From Nesterenkonia haasae (GTDB taxonomy: Bacteria > Actinomycetota > Actinomycetes > Actinomycetales > Micrococcaceae): DNA of 64,000 nucleotides. Location of the stretch: assembly GCF_010119385.1 (NCBI RefSeq), contig NZ_VFIE01000017.1, forward strand, positions 555,042-619,041, read 5' to 3'. This document shows, in pieces, positions 41,605-51,111 of this stretch. The notes below the pieces were generated by a model. That model did no database searches. It worked only from the letters and a program-made list of their open reading frames with translations, and had not been told where the DNA came from. Every line of letters begins with the position of its first letter. Within the stretch, counting starts at the first letter, position 1. The position numbers and the translations under genes are program-made.

Positions 41605-42320
41605 TACCGCTGCCACAGGTCGGGGCGGATCTGCTGGGTCCGCTCTTCGGCCTGGGTTTGACGCCACGCAGAAATCCTGGCGTGGTTGCCGGAGAGCAGA
41701 ATCTCCGGGATATGCTGGCCGCGCCATTGTGCTGGCTTAGTGTAAACCGGATACTCCAAGAGACCGTCAGTGTGTGATTCCTCATCGAGGGAAGCCTCGT
41801 TGCCGAGTACACCTGGGATCAGTCGGGTGATGGCTTCGACCATGACGATCACTGCCGACTCGCCTCCGTTGAGTACATAATCACCGATACTGAGTCGCCG
41901 TACGTCGAACCGTTCAGCGGCCCAGCTGGTGAACCGTTCGTCGATGCCTTCGAACCTTCCTGGGGCAAAGACTAGATGCGACTTCTTGGAGAGCTCTTCC
42001 GCCCTACTCTGGGTGAAGAGCTCTCCGGAAGGTGTGGGGACGATGAGCACCGGATGCTCCTGGGTGCTATTGCCCGCAGGATCGGTTTCTCTGCGGCTGA
42101 GCACGTGCTCCATGGCTAGGGCCCAAGGTTCAGGCTTCATCACCATTCCGGCACCGCCACCGGCGGGTGGAGAGTCGACGCTGCGGTGTTTATCGTAAGT
42201 GAACTCGCGAAGATTATGCCGGTGGATACTCAGCAGCCCGTCCTGCTGTGCGCGCCCAATAAGGGAGAGATCGAGGGCTTCGAAGAACTCGGGGAGTATT
42301 GAGATCAGGTCAATCTTCAC
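41592..42320 (-). CDS. trmD: tRNA (guanine-37-N1)-methyltransferase
   Basis: 242 residues. SPOUT methyltransferase with [14 protein letters not shown] (AdoMet-binding knot) and [15 protein letters not shown]. It makes m1G37 and prevents frameshifting. In the conserved order rpsP-KH-rimM-trmD on the minus strand. Confidence 0.96.
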   Translation of the reverse strand: MKIDLISILPEFFEALDLSLIGRAQQDGLLSIHRHNLREFTYDKHRSVDSPPAGGGAGMVMKPEPWALAMEHVLSRRETDPAGNSTQEHPVLIVPTPSGELFTQSRAEELSKKSHLVFAPGRFEGIDERFTSWAAERFDVRRLSIGDYVLNGGESAVIVMVEAITRLIPGVLGNEASLDEESHTDGLLEYPVYTKPAQWRGQHIPEILLSGNHARISAWRQTQAEERTQQIRPDLWQRYQSS

Positions 42321-42336
42321 CGACAGCTCCTCAGCG

Positions 42337-42939
42337 TCACGGAAAGAGACCTGCCGGTGGGGTGAGTGTGATCAGCCGATCTTTGGAATTGACCTCAGGA
42401 ACGATGTCATCGACGAACGGAACCATGACCTCTTCACCACTCTGAGATGTCACCACCAGGATGTCTTGTGCGGACCCAGTAAGCAGCGCTGACACTGTGC
42501 CGAGCTCGACCCCCTGGTCACTTATGCAGCGGAAGCCTTCCAGCTCGTGGGAATACCAGCCTTCTTCGTCGTCGTCATGGTCCACCACATCGATGAAGAG
42601 AATTGTTCCGCGTAATTCTTCGGCGGCGTTTCGATCAGGGACTTCTTCGAAGCCCAGGAGGCAAATTTTCTTATTCCACCGTTGTGAAGCCACGGTGAGT
42701 GTGCCTAACTCTGCACTTTCGCCGCGAGTTTCCCCCGAGGGTTCGGTCTCTGCTGAGGGGAGTCCGGGCTCTCTGAGCAGAACAGCTCCGGGGGCGAGAC
42801 GTTCAGTGGGCTCATCGGTGAAGAGCTGGACTGTCACTTCCCCGCGGATACCATGTGGCTTACCTATACGAGCGACCCGCAGACGCTCGCCTTGTGAAGG
42901 CGGCATCTGCGGGTCGGATTCGTATTCAGTATGTTCCAC
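42337..42939 (-). CDS. rimM: Ribosome maturation factor RimM
   Basis: 200 residues. N-terminal RimM domain ([24 protein letters not shown], here broken by line: [13 protein letters not shown] then EVTVQLFTD) and C-terminal PRC barrel ([28 protein letters not shown]). It helps 30S maturation by binding S19. GTG start; an acidic insert of about 25 residues lies between the domains. A shorter start (ATG 42906) is possible. Confidence 0.94.
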   Translation of the reverse strand: MEHTEYESDPQMPPSQGERLRVARIGKPHGIRGEVTVQLFTDEPTERLAPGAVLLREPGLPSAETEPSGETRGESAELGTLTVASQRWNKKICLLGFEEVPDRNAAEELRGTILFIDVVDHDDDEEGWYSHELEGFRCISDQGVELGTVSALLTGSAQDILVVTSQSGEEVMVPFVDDIVPEVNSKDRLITLTPPAGLFP

Positions 42940-42960
42940 GGGGTGGTGCCCTATGGGTTG

Positions 42961-43218
42961 TCAGCGACGACGGTCGGTGTCGACAACGTCAACACGGACG
43001 TCATTGCCGCCGGGCAACGCTGCGATCACGGTGCGGAGAGCCTTCGCAGTCCGGCCGGCTCGCCCGATCACACGCCCGAGGTCCTCCGGGTTGACCAGAA
43101 CCTGAAGGGTGTCGTAGCGGCGACCAGTCTTACGGCGGACATCGACCTCCTCCGGAGAGTCAACAATTCCACGGACCAGGTGCTCTAGGGCATCAGTGAG
43201 CGCAGCGTCGGTGCTCAT
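42961..43218 (-). CDS. KH-domain RNA-binding protein (KhpA-like)
   Basis: 85 residues. A single KH domain: [24 protein letters not shown], with the GxxG loop GRAG. Family KhpA/YlqC; binds RNA and in some firmicutes works with KhpB in cell growth control. Overlaps the rpsP stop by ATGA. Confidence 0.9.
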   Translation of the reverse strand: MSTDAALTDALEHLVRGIVDSPEEVDVRRKTGRRYDTLQVLVNPEDLGRVIGRAGRTAKALRTVIAALPGGNDVRVDVVDTDRRR

Positions 43219-43637
43219 GCTTCGGTCTTCTCCTCGGAGGATTCCTCAGCAGCGGCCTTGCCTGCCTCTGCAGGGGACTGTTCAGCGGCGTTGGTCTTTT
43301 CAGCGACAACGGAGCCCTTTGTGGGAGCTGTGAACTCTTCCTTCGGCGCACGAGTCTTCAGCGTGCCTTCAGACCCTTCAAGGCCCTTGAACTTCTGCCA
43401 GTCGCCGGTGATCGTCAGCAGCTGCTTGACCTGCTCAGTGGGCTGGGCACCCACGGAAAGCCAGTACTGAGCACGCTCGGACTGGATCTCGATGAACGAG
43501 GGCTCCTCCGTTGGCTGGTACTTGCCGATCTCTTCGATGCTCTTGCCGTCACGCTTGACGCGGGAGTCGGCAACGACAACGCGGTACTGGGGGGCGAATT
43601 TCTTGCCCATTCGCTTCAGACGAATTTTGACTGCCAC
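43215..43637 (-). CDS. rpsP: 30S ribosomal protein S16
   Basis: 140 residues from GTG at 43637, beginning [13 protein letters not shown], which is the family start; AGGAG lies 11 nt upstream. The core ends near residue 85; the remainder is an Ala/Glu/Thr-rich tail (about 50 residues) typical of actinobacterial S16. First gene of rpsP-KH-rimM-trmD. Confidence 0.96.
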   Translation of the reverse strand: MAVKIRLKRMGKKFAPQYRVVVADSRVKRDGKSIEEIGKYQPTEEPSFIEIQSERAQYWLSVGAQPTEQVKQLLTITGDWQKFKGLEGSEGTLKTRAPKEEFTAPTKGSVVAEKTNAAEQSPAEAGKAAAEESSEEKTEA

Positions 43638-43839
43638 TTGTGTGGTTACTCCTGTAGGTTTTGAGGCGTGCACCGGACATCATGCTGCGTGGGGTGATGC
43701 AAACAGCCTTTTCCATGCACTAGAACGCTGGTCAGCTAGGTGAGATTAGAGGGTGCTCACCAAATCTGAGCAAGGTACCTATGTATTCTGCCAGATAAAC
43801 CTGCCTGATGCATATCTCAGGCGGAATCGGACGGTTGTC

Positions 43840-45426
43840 TTACTTGAGGTACTTTTCGAATCCTTTGGGAAGGTTGAGCTCTTCAGCGTTTAGGTCGGCT
43901 GCTCCTGCGCCGAAGCTCGAACCGTCCATCTGCTTCTGACCACGCCGCAGCTCCGCCTCACGGGCCTGCTGGGCGGCCTTTGCCGGATTACCCGACTTAC
44001 CCTTGGGCTTTTTGCCTTTGGCCTTGGCCTTCTTCCTGCCTCCACCTGGCGCACCCATGCCCGGCATTCCTCCGCCGGGCATTCCGGGGATATCCGGCAT
44101 GCCTCCACCGGAAGCCATCTTCTTCATCATCTTGGCGGCCTGTCCGAAACGTTCCAGAAGCTGGTTGACTTCAGAAACGTGGACACCGGAACCGCGCGCA
44201 ATGCGCGCGCGGCGGGAACCGTTGATGATTTTCGGGGCGTTGCGTTCATGCGGGGTCATGGAGTTGATGATGGCCTCAACCCGATCCAACTGGGAGTCAT
44301 CAAACTGTTCAAGCTGCTGACGCATCCCTGCCGCGCCGGGCATCATACCCAGCAGCTTCTTCATGGAGCCCATCTTCTTGATTTGCTGCATCTGGGCTCG
44401 GAAGTCTTCGAGGGTGAAGTCCTCCTGGTCGGCAAACTTCTGAGCCATCTTGGCTGCTTCGTCTTTGTCCCACGAAGCCTCAGCCTGTTCGATAAGGCTG
44501 AGAATGTCACCCATGTCGAGAATCCGTCGAGCCATGCGGTCGGGGTGGAAGACTTCAAAGTCTTTCAACCCCTCACCAGTGGACGCATACATGACGGGCT
44601 TGCCCGTCACTGACGCCACGGACAGGGCAGCACCACCCCTGGCATCGCCGTCGAGCTTGGTGAGCACCACGCCGGTGAAGTTCACACCTTCGTTGAACGC
44701 CTGAGCCGTGTTGACCGCGTCCTGGCCAATCATGGCGTCAATCACGAACAGCGTCTCGTGTGCATTGACAGCGGCTTTGATGTCAGCTGCCTGGCGCATG
44801 AGCTCCTCATCGACGCCTAGGCGGCCGGCGGTGTCTATGATGACCACATCGTGGAGCTTCGACTTCGCGTGTGCAAGTCCGTCCTTAGCCACAGCTACCG
44901 GGTCACCAGTTGCCGCTTCAGCTTCTGAGCTCACCCCTGGATGCGGTGCATAGACCGGCACGCCCGCACGCTCACCTCCAACCTGCAGCTGCTTCACCGC
45001 ATTGGGCCGTTGAAGGTCGCAGGCTACGAGGACTGGAGTGTGCCCCTGATTTTTCAGATGCAGTGCCAGCTTCCCTGCGAGCGTAGTCTTACCGGCTCCT
45101 TGGAGGCCGGCGAGCATAATGATGGTAGGGGGCTGCTTGGCGAACTCGAGTTGCCGGGTCTGCCCGCCGAGAATGCCCACCAGCTCTTCGTTCACGATCT
45201 TGACGACTTGTTGTCCGGGATTCAGTGCCTGAGCGACCTCCGTCCCCAACGCACGAGCTTTGATCCGGGCAATGAATTCTCGGACTACGGGGACAGCAAC
45301 GTCGGCGTCGAGGAGGGCACGGCGGATTTCTCTGGCGGTGCCGTCAATGTCGGCCTCGGTCAGCTTCCCCTTGCCGCGGAGGTTCTTGAACGTCGCTGTG
45401 AGGCGATCAGAGAGCGAGTTGAACAC
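43840..45426 (-). CDS. ffh: Signal recognition particle protein Ffh
   Basis: 528 residues. N domain, G domain with G1 GLQGAGKTT, DTAGRLG and TKLDGDARGG, and the Met-rich M domain that holds signal peptides. The tail carries Gly/Met/Pro repeats (GMPDIPGMPGGGMPGMG) and a Lys-rich stretch. It delivers nascent membrane proteins to FtsY, encoded 1.4 kb away on the other strand. The 43674-43839 gap before rpsP has no recognised feature. Confidence 0.97.
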   Translation of the reverse strand: MFNSLSDRLTATFKNLRGKGKLTEADIDGTAREIRRALLDADVAVPVVREFIARIKARALGTEVAQALNPGQQVVKIVNEELVGILGGQTRQLEFAKQPPTIIMLAGLQGAGKTTLAGKLALHLKNQGHTPVLVACDLQRPNAVKQLQVGGERAGVPVYAPHPGVSSEAEAATGDPVAVAKDGLAHAKSKLHDVVIIDTAGRLGVDEELMRQAADIKAAVNAHETLFVIDAMIGQDAVNTAQAFNEGVNFTGVVLTKLDGDARGGAALSVASVTGKPVMYASTGEGLKDFEVFHPDRMARRILDMGDILSLIEQAEASWDKDEAAKMAQKFADQEDFTLEDFRAQMQQIKKMGSMKKLLGMMPGAAGMRQQLEQFDDSQLDRVEAIINSMTPHERNAPKIINGSRRARIARGSGVHVSEVNQLLERFGQAAKMMKKMASGGGMPDIPGMPGGGMPGMGAPGGGRKKAKAKGKKPKGKSGNPAKAAQQAREAELRRGQKQMDGSSFGAGAADLNAEELNLPKGFEKYLK

Positions 45427-45521
45427 GTCGGGTGCGTTTCCTTAAAAACTCATAGTGCCGTTAGTCGAGGGTGTTCAGCCCCAGCTTGAAGCTGACCCCG
45501 GACTCGAAACTTCCAAAGCTC

Positions 45522-45527
45522 TAGAGT
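45522..45527 (+). promoter_or_regulatory. -10 element of leaderless promoter before the ftsY operon
   Basis: TAGAGT ends 6 nt before GTG at 45534, with no Shine-Dalgarno sequence. It would drive the two unknown genes and ftsY. Confidence 0.45.
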
Positions 45528-45533
45528 AACAAT

Positions 45534-46079
45534 GTGAGCCAAGAGCCGGATGCACAGGTCATCAAGTCAGCGCTGGGCACCCACCTGGCGTACCTCCGCG
45601 CGGCCGAATCCGGCCACCGCGCCGCCGGTCGTGCTCTTTCTCAGCACCCCGAGCTTTCCCACCTGGTGCGGATGCAGCGCAGTCCCATCGCTCGCTCAGC
45701 GGCCCACCGTGCCCGCGGGGCGTCATTCGGACAGCGGGCGGAGTTCGTCGAACAACTCCTCGATTTCCCGGTATCAGGACTGCGATCGCTGACTTCCAGC
45801 GATATGCGCACACTTCAGGTCCCGGCACACATAGGCGCAACTGCCGTACCGAAACAGCTTTCCGAGGCCATCGCAGAACGGGAATCCACCGCTCGTCTGG
45901 CTGCAGCGAAACCTGCCACCCGACCGTCCACGCAGAAGACACTTGACCCGGATGAGGCCGACGGGACCGCCTCGGAATGGCCTACGCAGAGCGGGGACGC
46001 AGTGACTCTCACCACACTGGAGCGTAAGGTCCCATGGTATAAACGGGGCTTTGCCGACATCCTCCGGGGACGCAAGTAG
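45534..46079 (+). CDS. Uncharacterised protein upstream of ftsY (first gene)
   Basis: 181 residues, GTG start. Not recognised. Mostly helical and Ala/Arg-rich in the first 90 residues (HRAAGRALSQHPELSHLVRM, ARSAAHRARGASFGQRAEF), then a Ser/Thr/Pro/Asp-rich flexible part and a basic end (KVPWYKRGFADILRGRK) that could touch membrane or nucleic acid. No signal peptide. Codon use is like its neighbours, so it looks like a real gene. Followed by the coiled-coil gene and ftsY on the same strand. Confidence 0.7.
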   Translation: MSQEPDAQVIKSALGTHLAYLRAAESGHRAAGRALSQHPELSHLVRMQRSPIARSAAHRARGASFGQRAEFVEQLLDFPVSGLRSLTSSDMRTLQVPAHIGATAVPKQLSEAIAERESTARLAAAKPATRPSTQKTLDPDEADGTASEWPTQSGDAVTLTTLERKVPWYKRGFADILRGRK

Positions 46080-46089
46080 GATCGAACAT

Positions 46090-46761
46090 ATGACTGAAAA
46101 CTCCCGGCCAGAGAGCGTCGACCTCTCTGATGCATTCGAACACGACGGCGTGGAACCCGAGCTGGCTGATGGGGAAGAAACCGCATCGGTGGACTCACAA
46201 GATGGGGTAAGTGACGGCATCCTGCCCCCGAGCGATCTCGGCGATAACGCCCATCAGGTTGTCACAGCTCTGCTGGGCCACCAGCAGGATCTCGTAATGG
46301 AGCTTCGCAGCGTCTACGACCAGCTCGAACAGGTGCGGCAGGTCGAGTACGCCGCACTGGAGGCGCGGGTACAAGACGCTGAGGCGACGGTGTCGGCCGC
46401 CCCGTCCTCCGGGGAACTTCAGGAGCTGTTGGACCTGCTTGAGAACATTTCCTCCTCCCTTAGGGACCAGGAGGAGAAGCAGTCCAATTTTGACCAGGCT
46501 CTGCGCGATGCTGGGGACTCCTATGCGGCGCAGCTGGCCGAGCGCGATGCCCGTATCGCCGCGCAGAACGCCCGGATTGACCAGCTGGAAATTGCAATCG
46601 CCGCTGCCGCAGAATCTGCCGATTCCGCTCATGAACAGCTAGGGGTCTTGGCCAAGGAGACGGAGTCCAGCCTCCTGCACCGGGTAGGCGAGCGAGTCTC
46701 CCCTGCGGCGCAGCAGGCACGAAACGCATTGAACTCCATTCGGGGCCGCTTCAGGAGGTAG
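46090..46761 (+). CDS. Coiled-coil protein upstream of ftsY (second gene)
   Basis: 224 residues from the ATG at 46090, with TAGGA 7 nt upstream (a longer frame from 46051 overlaps the previous gene). Acidic N-terminus to about residue 55, then long heptad-rich helices (residues about 60-185) and a basic tail (ARNALNSIRGRFRR). No membrane segment or known domain. The basic end resembles that of the preceding protein. 23 bp before ftsY; role unknown. Confidence 0.7.
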   Translation: MTENSRPESVDLSDAFEHDGVEPELADGEETASVDSQDGVSDGILPPSDLGDNAHQVVTALLGHQQDLVMELRSVYDQLEQVRQVEYAALEARVQDAEATVSAAPSSGELQELLDLLENISSSLRDQEEKQSNFDQALRDAGDSYAAQLAERDARIAAQNARIDQLEIAIAAAAESADSAHEQLGVLAKETESSLLHRVGERVSPAAQQARNALNSIRGRFRR

Positions 46762-46784
46762 TCGCCTGTGCGAGACTTGGGTGC

Positions 46785-47975
46785 GTGGAAACCTCAGTCT
46801 TTATTACGTTCATAGTTCTCAGCGTCGTCCTTCTTTCACTGCTTGGGCTGTTCCTGGTCAAGGGGCGCCCGCTCTCCCCCAGCAGGACAGCCAAGGAGTT
46901 CCCCGAAACCCGGGACCGGGATGACCTTCCACCCGGCGCTCCCGATGAGCCTGACGGGGCGACTCTAGTCGCAGACCGCCCCGACGGCACCCCCACTGAT
47001 TTAGACATTGAAGCGCCTGAAACTCCGGTCGAGACGGCCTTGGACACCCCGGAGGCTGCAGAGACCCGTCTTGCCCGCCTCCGAGCGCGGCTGGTCAAGT
47101 CCAACAACATCTTCAGTAAGTCGCTGCTGGCTCTGCTGAGTCAGGATCAAATCAACGACGATGTGTGGGACGAGATTGAAGAGACTCTCCTGACTGCCGA
47201 CCTAGGCGCAGATTCCACTTTTGAGCTGGTAGAGACCCTTCGAGAGCGGGTAAAAGTCGAAGGCTCAAAGGACCCCGCACGGGTGAAAGCAATCCTCCGT
47301 GAAGAGCTGGTCAAACTGGTCGACCCCGAGTTCGATCGCAGTCTCGCCATTGACGTATCAGGCCGCCCAGCCGTGGTGTTGGTGGTCGGGGTCAATGGCG
47401 TGGGCAAGACGACCACAGTTGGAAAACTCGCCCGGGTCCTGGTGGCCGAAGATAAGGACGTCATCCTTGGTGCGGCCGATACGTTCCGCGCGGCCGCCGC
47501 TGAACAGCTCACCACGTGGGGCGCCCGGGTCGGAGTCCCGACTGTCTCTTCACATGTTGAAGGCGCGGACCCTGCATCAGTGGCGTACGAGGCGGTGGAT
47601 CAAGCCACTAACCTGGAGTCAGACGTCGTGATGATCGATACGGCCGGTCGTTTACAGAACAAGTCGAACTTGATGGATGAGCTGGGCAAGGTCAAGCGTG
47701 TCATCGAAAAGAAGTCTCAGGTGGACGAAGTCCTGCTGGTTCTTGACGCCACGACCGGTCAGAACGGTCTGAGCCAGGCGAAGATCTTCTCTGAAGTAGT
47801 CAATGTCACCGGCATCGTCCTCACTAAACTCGACGGTACTGCTCGCGGCGGCATTGTGGTCGCGATCCAAAAGCAGCTGGGCGTCCCGGTCAAGCTCATC
47901 GGGCTCGGTGAGGGCCCAGATGACCTCGCTCCTTTCGACGCGGAATCCTTTGTGGACGCTCTTTTGGAAGAATGA
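46785..47975 (+). CDS. ftsY: Signal recognition particle receptor FtsY
   Basis: 396 residues. An N-terminal membrane helix (FITFIVLSVVLLSLLGLFLV), an acidic A domain, then NG GTPase domain: G1 GVNGVGKTTT, DTAGRL, TKLDGTARGG, GLGEGPDDLAPF. It is the membrane docking partner of Ffh. GTG start without an obvious ribosome binding site; the nearest AGGAGG overlaps the previous stop, 31 nt upstream, so the exact start is uncertain. Confidence 0.95.
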   Translation: METSVFITFIVLSVVLLSLLGLFLVKGRPLSPSRTAKEFPETRDRDDLPPGAPDEPDGATLVADRPDGTPTDLDIEAPETPVETALDTPEAAETRLARLRARLVKSNNIFSKSLLALLSQDQINDDVWDEIEETLLTADLGADSTFELVETLRERVKVEGSKDPARVKAILREELVKLVDPEFDRSLAIDVSGRPAVVLVVGVNGVGKTTTVGKLARVLVAEDKDVILGAADTFRAAAAEQLTTWGARVGVPTVSSHVEGADPASVAYEAVDQATNLESDVVMIDTAGRLQNKSNLMDELGKVKRVIEKKSQVDEVLLVLDATTGQNGLSQAKIFSEVVNVTGIVLTKLDGTARGGIVVAIQKQLGVPVKLIGLGEGPDDLAPFDAESFVDALLEE

Positions 47976-47998
47976 TTCGGTTTTCTCCCAGACCGCTG

Positions 47999-48042
47999 CG
48001 GCGCCCTACTCCCCTGAATTCCAGGGACTGAGCGGGGCGCCG
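47999..48042. terminator. Bidirectional terminator between ftsY and the MscS-like gene
   Basis: CGGCGCCC (47999-48006) pairs with GGGCGCCG (48035-48042); inside, CCCCT and AGGG can extend the fold. It lies between two convergent genes and can serve both. Confidence 0.6.
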
Positions 48043-48086
48043 TCGTCGTGTTCGCTGAGGTCCCCTAGATCTTCAAGGGGCCCGGC

Positions 48087-49448
48087 TCAGGCTGGCGTGG
48101 GTCCTCCCGGCGGTGGTGGTGGAGTCCCCGGTCCTCCGGGGGACCGCCGCGTGGCCGGCCCGCCCGGCGCAGACGACGGTGTTGTAGAAGGTGGTGCCCC
48201 CGGGCCTCGAGGAGGCCCTAGCGGGTCGGAGGGTGGCGCTTCCGGGCCCGTGTACTTGCGCTCCATTTTGTTCAGCTGACGTGCAGCGGCATCGCGACCG
48301 CCAAGTCCGAATGCCAGTGCGGCTGCCAGTGCACCGCCGACCACGACCGCACCGAAGGCCAGGTTGATGATCGAATCGGCGATTCCCATGTACTGCAGAC
48401 CCATGGCGACAAACAGGGCCAATGTGCCGTAGCGGATCACTGTGCTGAGCGAGCCCGAACCCGCAGTGCGGGCCAGCAGGTTGGCGATGAAGAAACCGAC
48501 ACCGATGATGGCGGCCCCGAACAGGACACGCCCACCCAGTGTCAGCACCTCGTTGAGCAGGTTGGTGATTTCTGGGAAGTCCAATGCTCGGGCGGCCATG
48601 ATAGCGAAGAACAGGATGATGGCGACCTGTCCTACCTTGGCCAAAATTGAGGAGACACTGGTCTGCCGCGGCTCCACACCCAGGTTGGCGGCAAAACGAT
48701 CCGTACCGATGTTCTCCAGAGTGGTGGCCAGCAGGTTGCCAATGAACTTCGCGATCACCACACCGATTGCCAGAATCAGCACTGCGGCGATGATGGACGG
48801 CACCGCGTTGAGGATCATGTCCAGCATCCCGGTGGCAGGGTCTGAGATAGCAGCGATGCCGAGGACCTGCAGGGCGGATATGGCCACCAGTATCACGATG
48901 ATCGCAAAGACGATATTGGCCACAGTAGAGGTGATGCGTTGATTGACTTCAGCCGCATCAGTCTCCCCTGCAACCGGATCCCGGTCCGAGGAGTCGGCCG
49001 CCGAGCCGGTGCGCTGACCTGCCGACTGAGCACGGTGGAGGAGCCCATGGAAGTTCACACGCCCCAGTGTGGCTTCGATGAGTTGTTTGACGATTCGGGC
49101 GAGAATCCAACCTATGAAGAAGATGACTGCAGCGGCGATAATGTTCGGCAGGTATCCCAGCGCGACGTTCAGCATCTGTTGCACGGGTTGCAGCACCTGG
49201 TCCATCGCGAAGAGTTGCAAAATGGCGACCAGCCCGAGAAGCCAGATCACCAGCGCCGCAACTTGACCGATGGCAGATCCTAGGGAGGCTCCGCTGGTGT
49301 CACCGCGCTGAAGAGCCGGAATGCGTTGAAACAGTTTGGATATGGCCCACTTGACTGCCATTGCCAACAGCCAGGTCACCAGGAGGATGACCAGCGCTAT
49401 CAGCACCCTCTCAATGAGTCCGATCCAGTCATAGTCCTGAACATCCAT
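48087..49448 (-). CDS. Mechanosensitive-channel-like membrane protein (conserved TM-helix repeats)
   Basis: 453 residues from the ATG at 49448, preceded by GAGGAGG. Repeated segments of a single kind occur (LGYLPNIIAAAVIFFIGWILARIV and LNAVPSIIAAVLILAIGVVIAKFI, each cut here by spaces of the family), matching the conserved TM-helix family related to MscS. The last 60 residues are Pro/Gly/Ser-rich and disordered (GGPATRRSPGGPGTPPPPP). Likely an osmotic safety valve, but the MscS beta domain is not evident, so gating is uncertain. Confidence 0.75.
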   Translation of the reverse strand: MDVQDYDWIGLIERVLIALVILLVTWLLAMAVKWAISKLFQRIPALQRGDTSGASLGSAIGQVAALVIWLLGLVAILQLFAMDQVLQPVQQMLNVALGYLPNIIAAAVIFFIGWILARIVKQLIEATLGRVNFHGLLHRAQSAGQRTGSAADSSDRDPVAGETDAAEVNQRITSTVANIVFAIIVILVAISALQVLGIAAISDPATGMLDMILNAVPSIIAAVLILAIGVVIAKFIGNLLATTLENIGTDRFAANLGVEPRQTSVSSILAKVGQVAIILFFAIMAARALDFPEITNLLNEVLTLGGRVLFGAAIIGVGFFIANLLARTAGSGSLSTVIRYGTLALFVAMGLQYMGIADSIINLAFGAVVVGGALAAALAFGLGGRDAAARQLNKMERKYTGPEAPPSDPLGPPRGPGAPPSTTPSSAPGGPATRRSPGGPGTPPPPPGGPTPA

Positions 49449-49618
49449 GGCTCCTCCTCGGAACTTCACAGGCGGCACCGAGTGTGACGCATATCACTTA
49501 TATTATCTGTTCGCAAATTTCTGGTCTATGGCGAAGTCAAGACCTGCTTGAGATTTCGTGAAATACCTTGAATCAGCTCGGCGCCACCGTGACGATAATC
49601 CTTTTTCGCCGGAGAGAT

Positions 49619-49656
49619 TTAACGTTGCTGAAACATAAGGGCACTCGAGGTGAAAC
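49619..49656 (+). promoter_or_regulatory. GlnR box upstream of amt
   Basis: Four half-sites at exact spacing: TTAAC-N6-GAAAC-N6-GCACT-N6-GAAAC. The actinobacterial GlnR consensus is gTnAC-N6-GaAAC repeated with 6-nt gaps; both GAAAC sites are perfect. It lies 74 bp before the amt start, so nitrogen-limited activation by GlnR is predicted. Confidence 0.8.
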
Positions 49657-49730
49657 ACATAGAGGACAGCATGGAACACAGCTCGCGCCGATGAGGGTCA
49701 TCGGTGAGTAACGTTCCTGGAGGGAACCTG

Positions 49731-50966
49731 ATGGAAGCTGAAGTAATTTGGGTAGTTGTAGCAGGTGCTTTGGTCCTGTTCATGACCCCCGGTCTTGCAC
49801 TTTTCTACGGTGGTCTCACGCAGACCAAGTCCGCTGTCAATATGATGATGATGAGCTTCGCGGCCATGGGCCTTGTTGCTATCACCTGGACGCTGTGGGG
49901 TGATGCGATTTCCTTCGGCAGCTCAATCGGTGGCCTGTTCGGCAACCCCGCAGACAACTTTGCTGCCTTCGCCTCCTTCGAAGCAGCAGGTGACGAACTT
50001 GTCTGGGTTGGCTTCGGCGGTACGTTCGCCATCATCACCACGGCATTGATCTCCGGTGCTATCGCCGACCGCGCGAAGTTCTCCGCATGGATGATCTTTG
50101 TGCCAATCTGGCTCACCCTGGTCTACGCTCCGCTTGCCCACTGGGTGTGGGGTGACGGAGGCCTTCTTGTTGAAGGCGGCCTGATCGGTGACGCCGTAGG
50201 TGAGGCGGTTGACTTCGCCGGCGGCCTCGTCGTCCACATGTGTGCCGGTCTTGCAGCCCTCGCCCTGGTGCTGGTGATCGGCCCGCGTAGCAACTTCGCC
50301 CCGACCAAGCCACACAACGTGCCTTTTGTTCTGCTCGGCGCATCGATTCTCTGGTTCGGTTGGTTCGGTTTCAACCTCGGTGAAGCCGGAAGCACAGATG
50401 AGATCTCCCTGAACTGGCTGAACACCATGCTCGCTCCCGCGGCCGCTTTGACAGCTTGGCTGCTGACGGAGTGGGCACGAGGCAAGAAACCCAGCCCTGT
50501 GGGCGCGGCTTCCGGCATTGTCGCTGGCCTGGTGGCAATCACCCCCGCTGTGGCACATGTGCCACCGGTCGGTGCCATCATCCTGGGCGCGATCTCCGGT
50601 GTGATCTGCTGCTTCGCGGTGGACTTCAAGTACGGCAAGTATGACGACACCCTGGATGTTGTTGGTCTTCACTTCGTCGCCGGGCTCTGGGGCACCATCG
50701 CCATTGGCCTGTTCGGATACGAAGACATTTACGGTGATGGCCGCACCGGCCTGCTGATCGGCGGCGGCTTCGAGCTTCTGATCGCCCAAATCGTAGCGGT
50801 TGTCGTCACGCTGGTCTTCGCTTTCGGTGCAACCTACATCATCGGCATGGCCATCCACAAGACCATTGGATTCCGGGTTGATGACGGTATCGAAGAAACC
50901 GGCATCGACTCCGCAGCTCACCAGACTGAGGCCTACGCCACGATTTCAGTGGACAGCCGCTCATAA
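49731..50966 (+). CDS. amt: Ammonium transporter Amt
   Basis: 411 residues from the ATG at 49731, where GGAGGG sits 6 nt upstream; a GTG nine codons earlier (49704) is less well placed. Eleven or so helices; family segments MTPGLALFYGGL, ADRAKFSAWMIF, SILWFGWFGFNLGEAGS and LHFVAGLWGTIAIGLF. The residue pair of the pore His appears in VVHMCAGLAAL and LHFVAGLWG. glnK and glnD, its usual partners, are not next to it. Confidence 0.95.
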   Translation: MEAEVIWVVVAGALVLFMTPGLALFYGGLTQTKSAVNMMMMSFAAMGLVAITWTLWGDAISFGSSIGGLFGNPADNFAAFASFEAAGDELVWVGFGGTFAIITTALISGAIADRAKFSAWMIFVPIWLTLVYAPLAHWVWGDGGLLVEGGLIGDAVGEAVDFAGGLVVHMCAGLAALALVLVIGPRSNFAPTKPHNVPFVLLGASILWFGWFGFNLGEAGSTDEISLNWLNTMLAPAAALTAWLLTEWARGKKPSPVGAASGIVAGLVAITPAVAHVPPVGAIILGAISGVICCFAVDFKYGKYDDTLDVVGLHFVAGLWGTIAIGLFGYEDIYGDGRTGLLIGGGFELLIAQIVAVVVTLVFAFGATYIIGMAIHKTIGFRVDDGIEETGIDSAAHQTEAYATISVDSRS

Positions 50967-51025
50967 GGTCTTTAGTATCCGGTGACACCGCGATCACAGA
51001 TTACGTGTAAGTGGTATACCAACAA

Positions 51026-51067
51026 GTGAGAAGTCCCGAACCCTCTGCTGGGTTCGGGACTTCTCAC
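51026..51067. terminator. Long terminator between amt and the racemase gene
   Basis: A perfect 18-bp stem (51026-51043 with 51050-51067) around loop TCTGCT; key part CCCGAACCC/GGGTTCGGG. Serves amt and the convergent racemase operon. The strongest hairpin in the window. Confidence 0.88.
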
Positions 51068-51111
51068 TTCAAACACAAATTAGGCTGTGCTTCTATCTAC
51101 AAGATGACGCC

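Noticed and set aside
44030..44110. Gly/Met/Pro-rich repeat in ffh as a separate repeat element
   Set aside because: It is the normal low-complexity tail of actinobacterial Ffh and stays in frame.
49923..50921. 332-codon frame opposite amt
   Set aside because: Antisense shadow of a GC-rich membrane gene; Cys/His/Asp-rich composition without homology.
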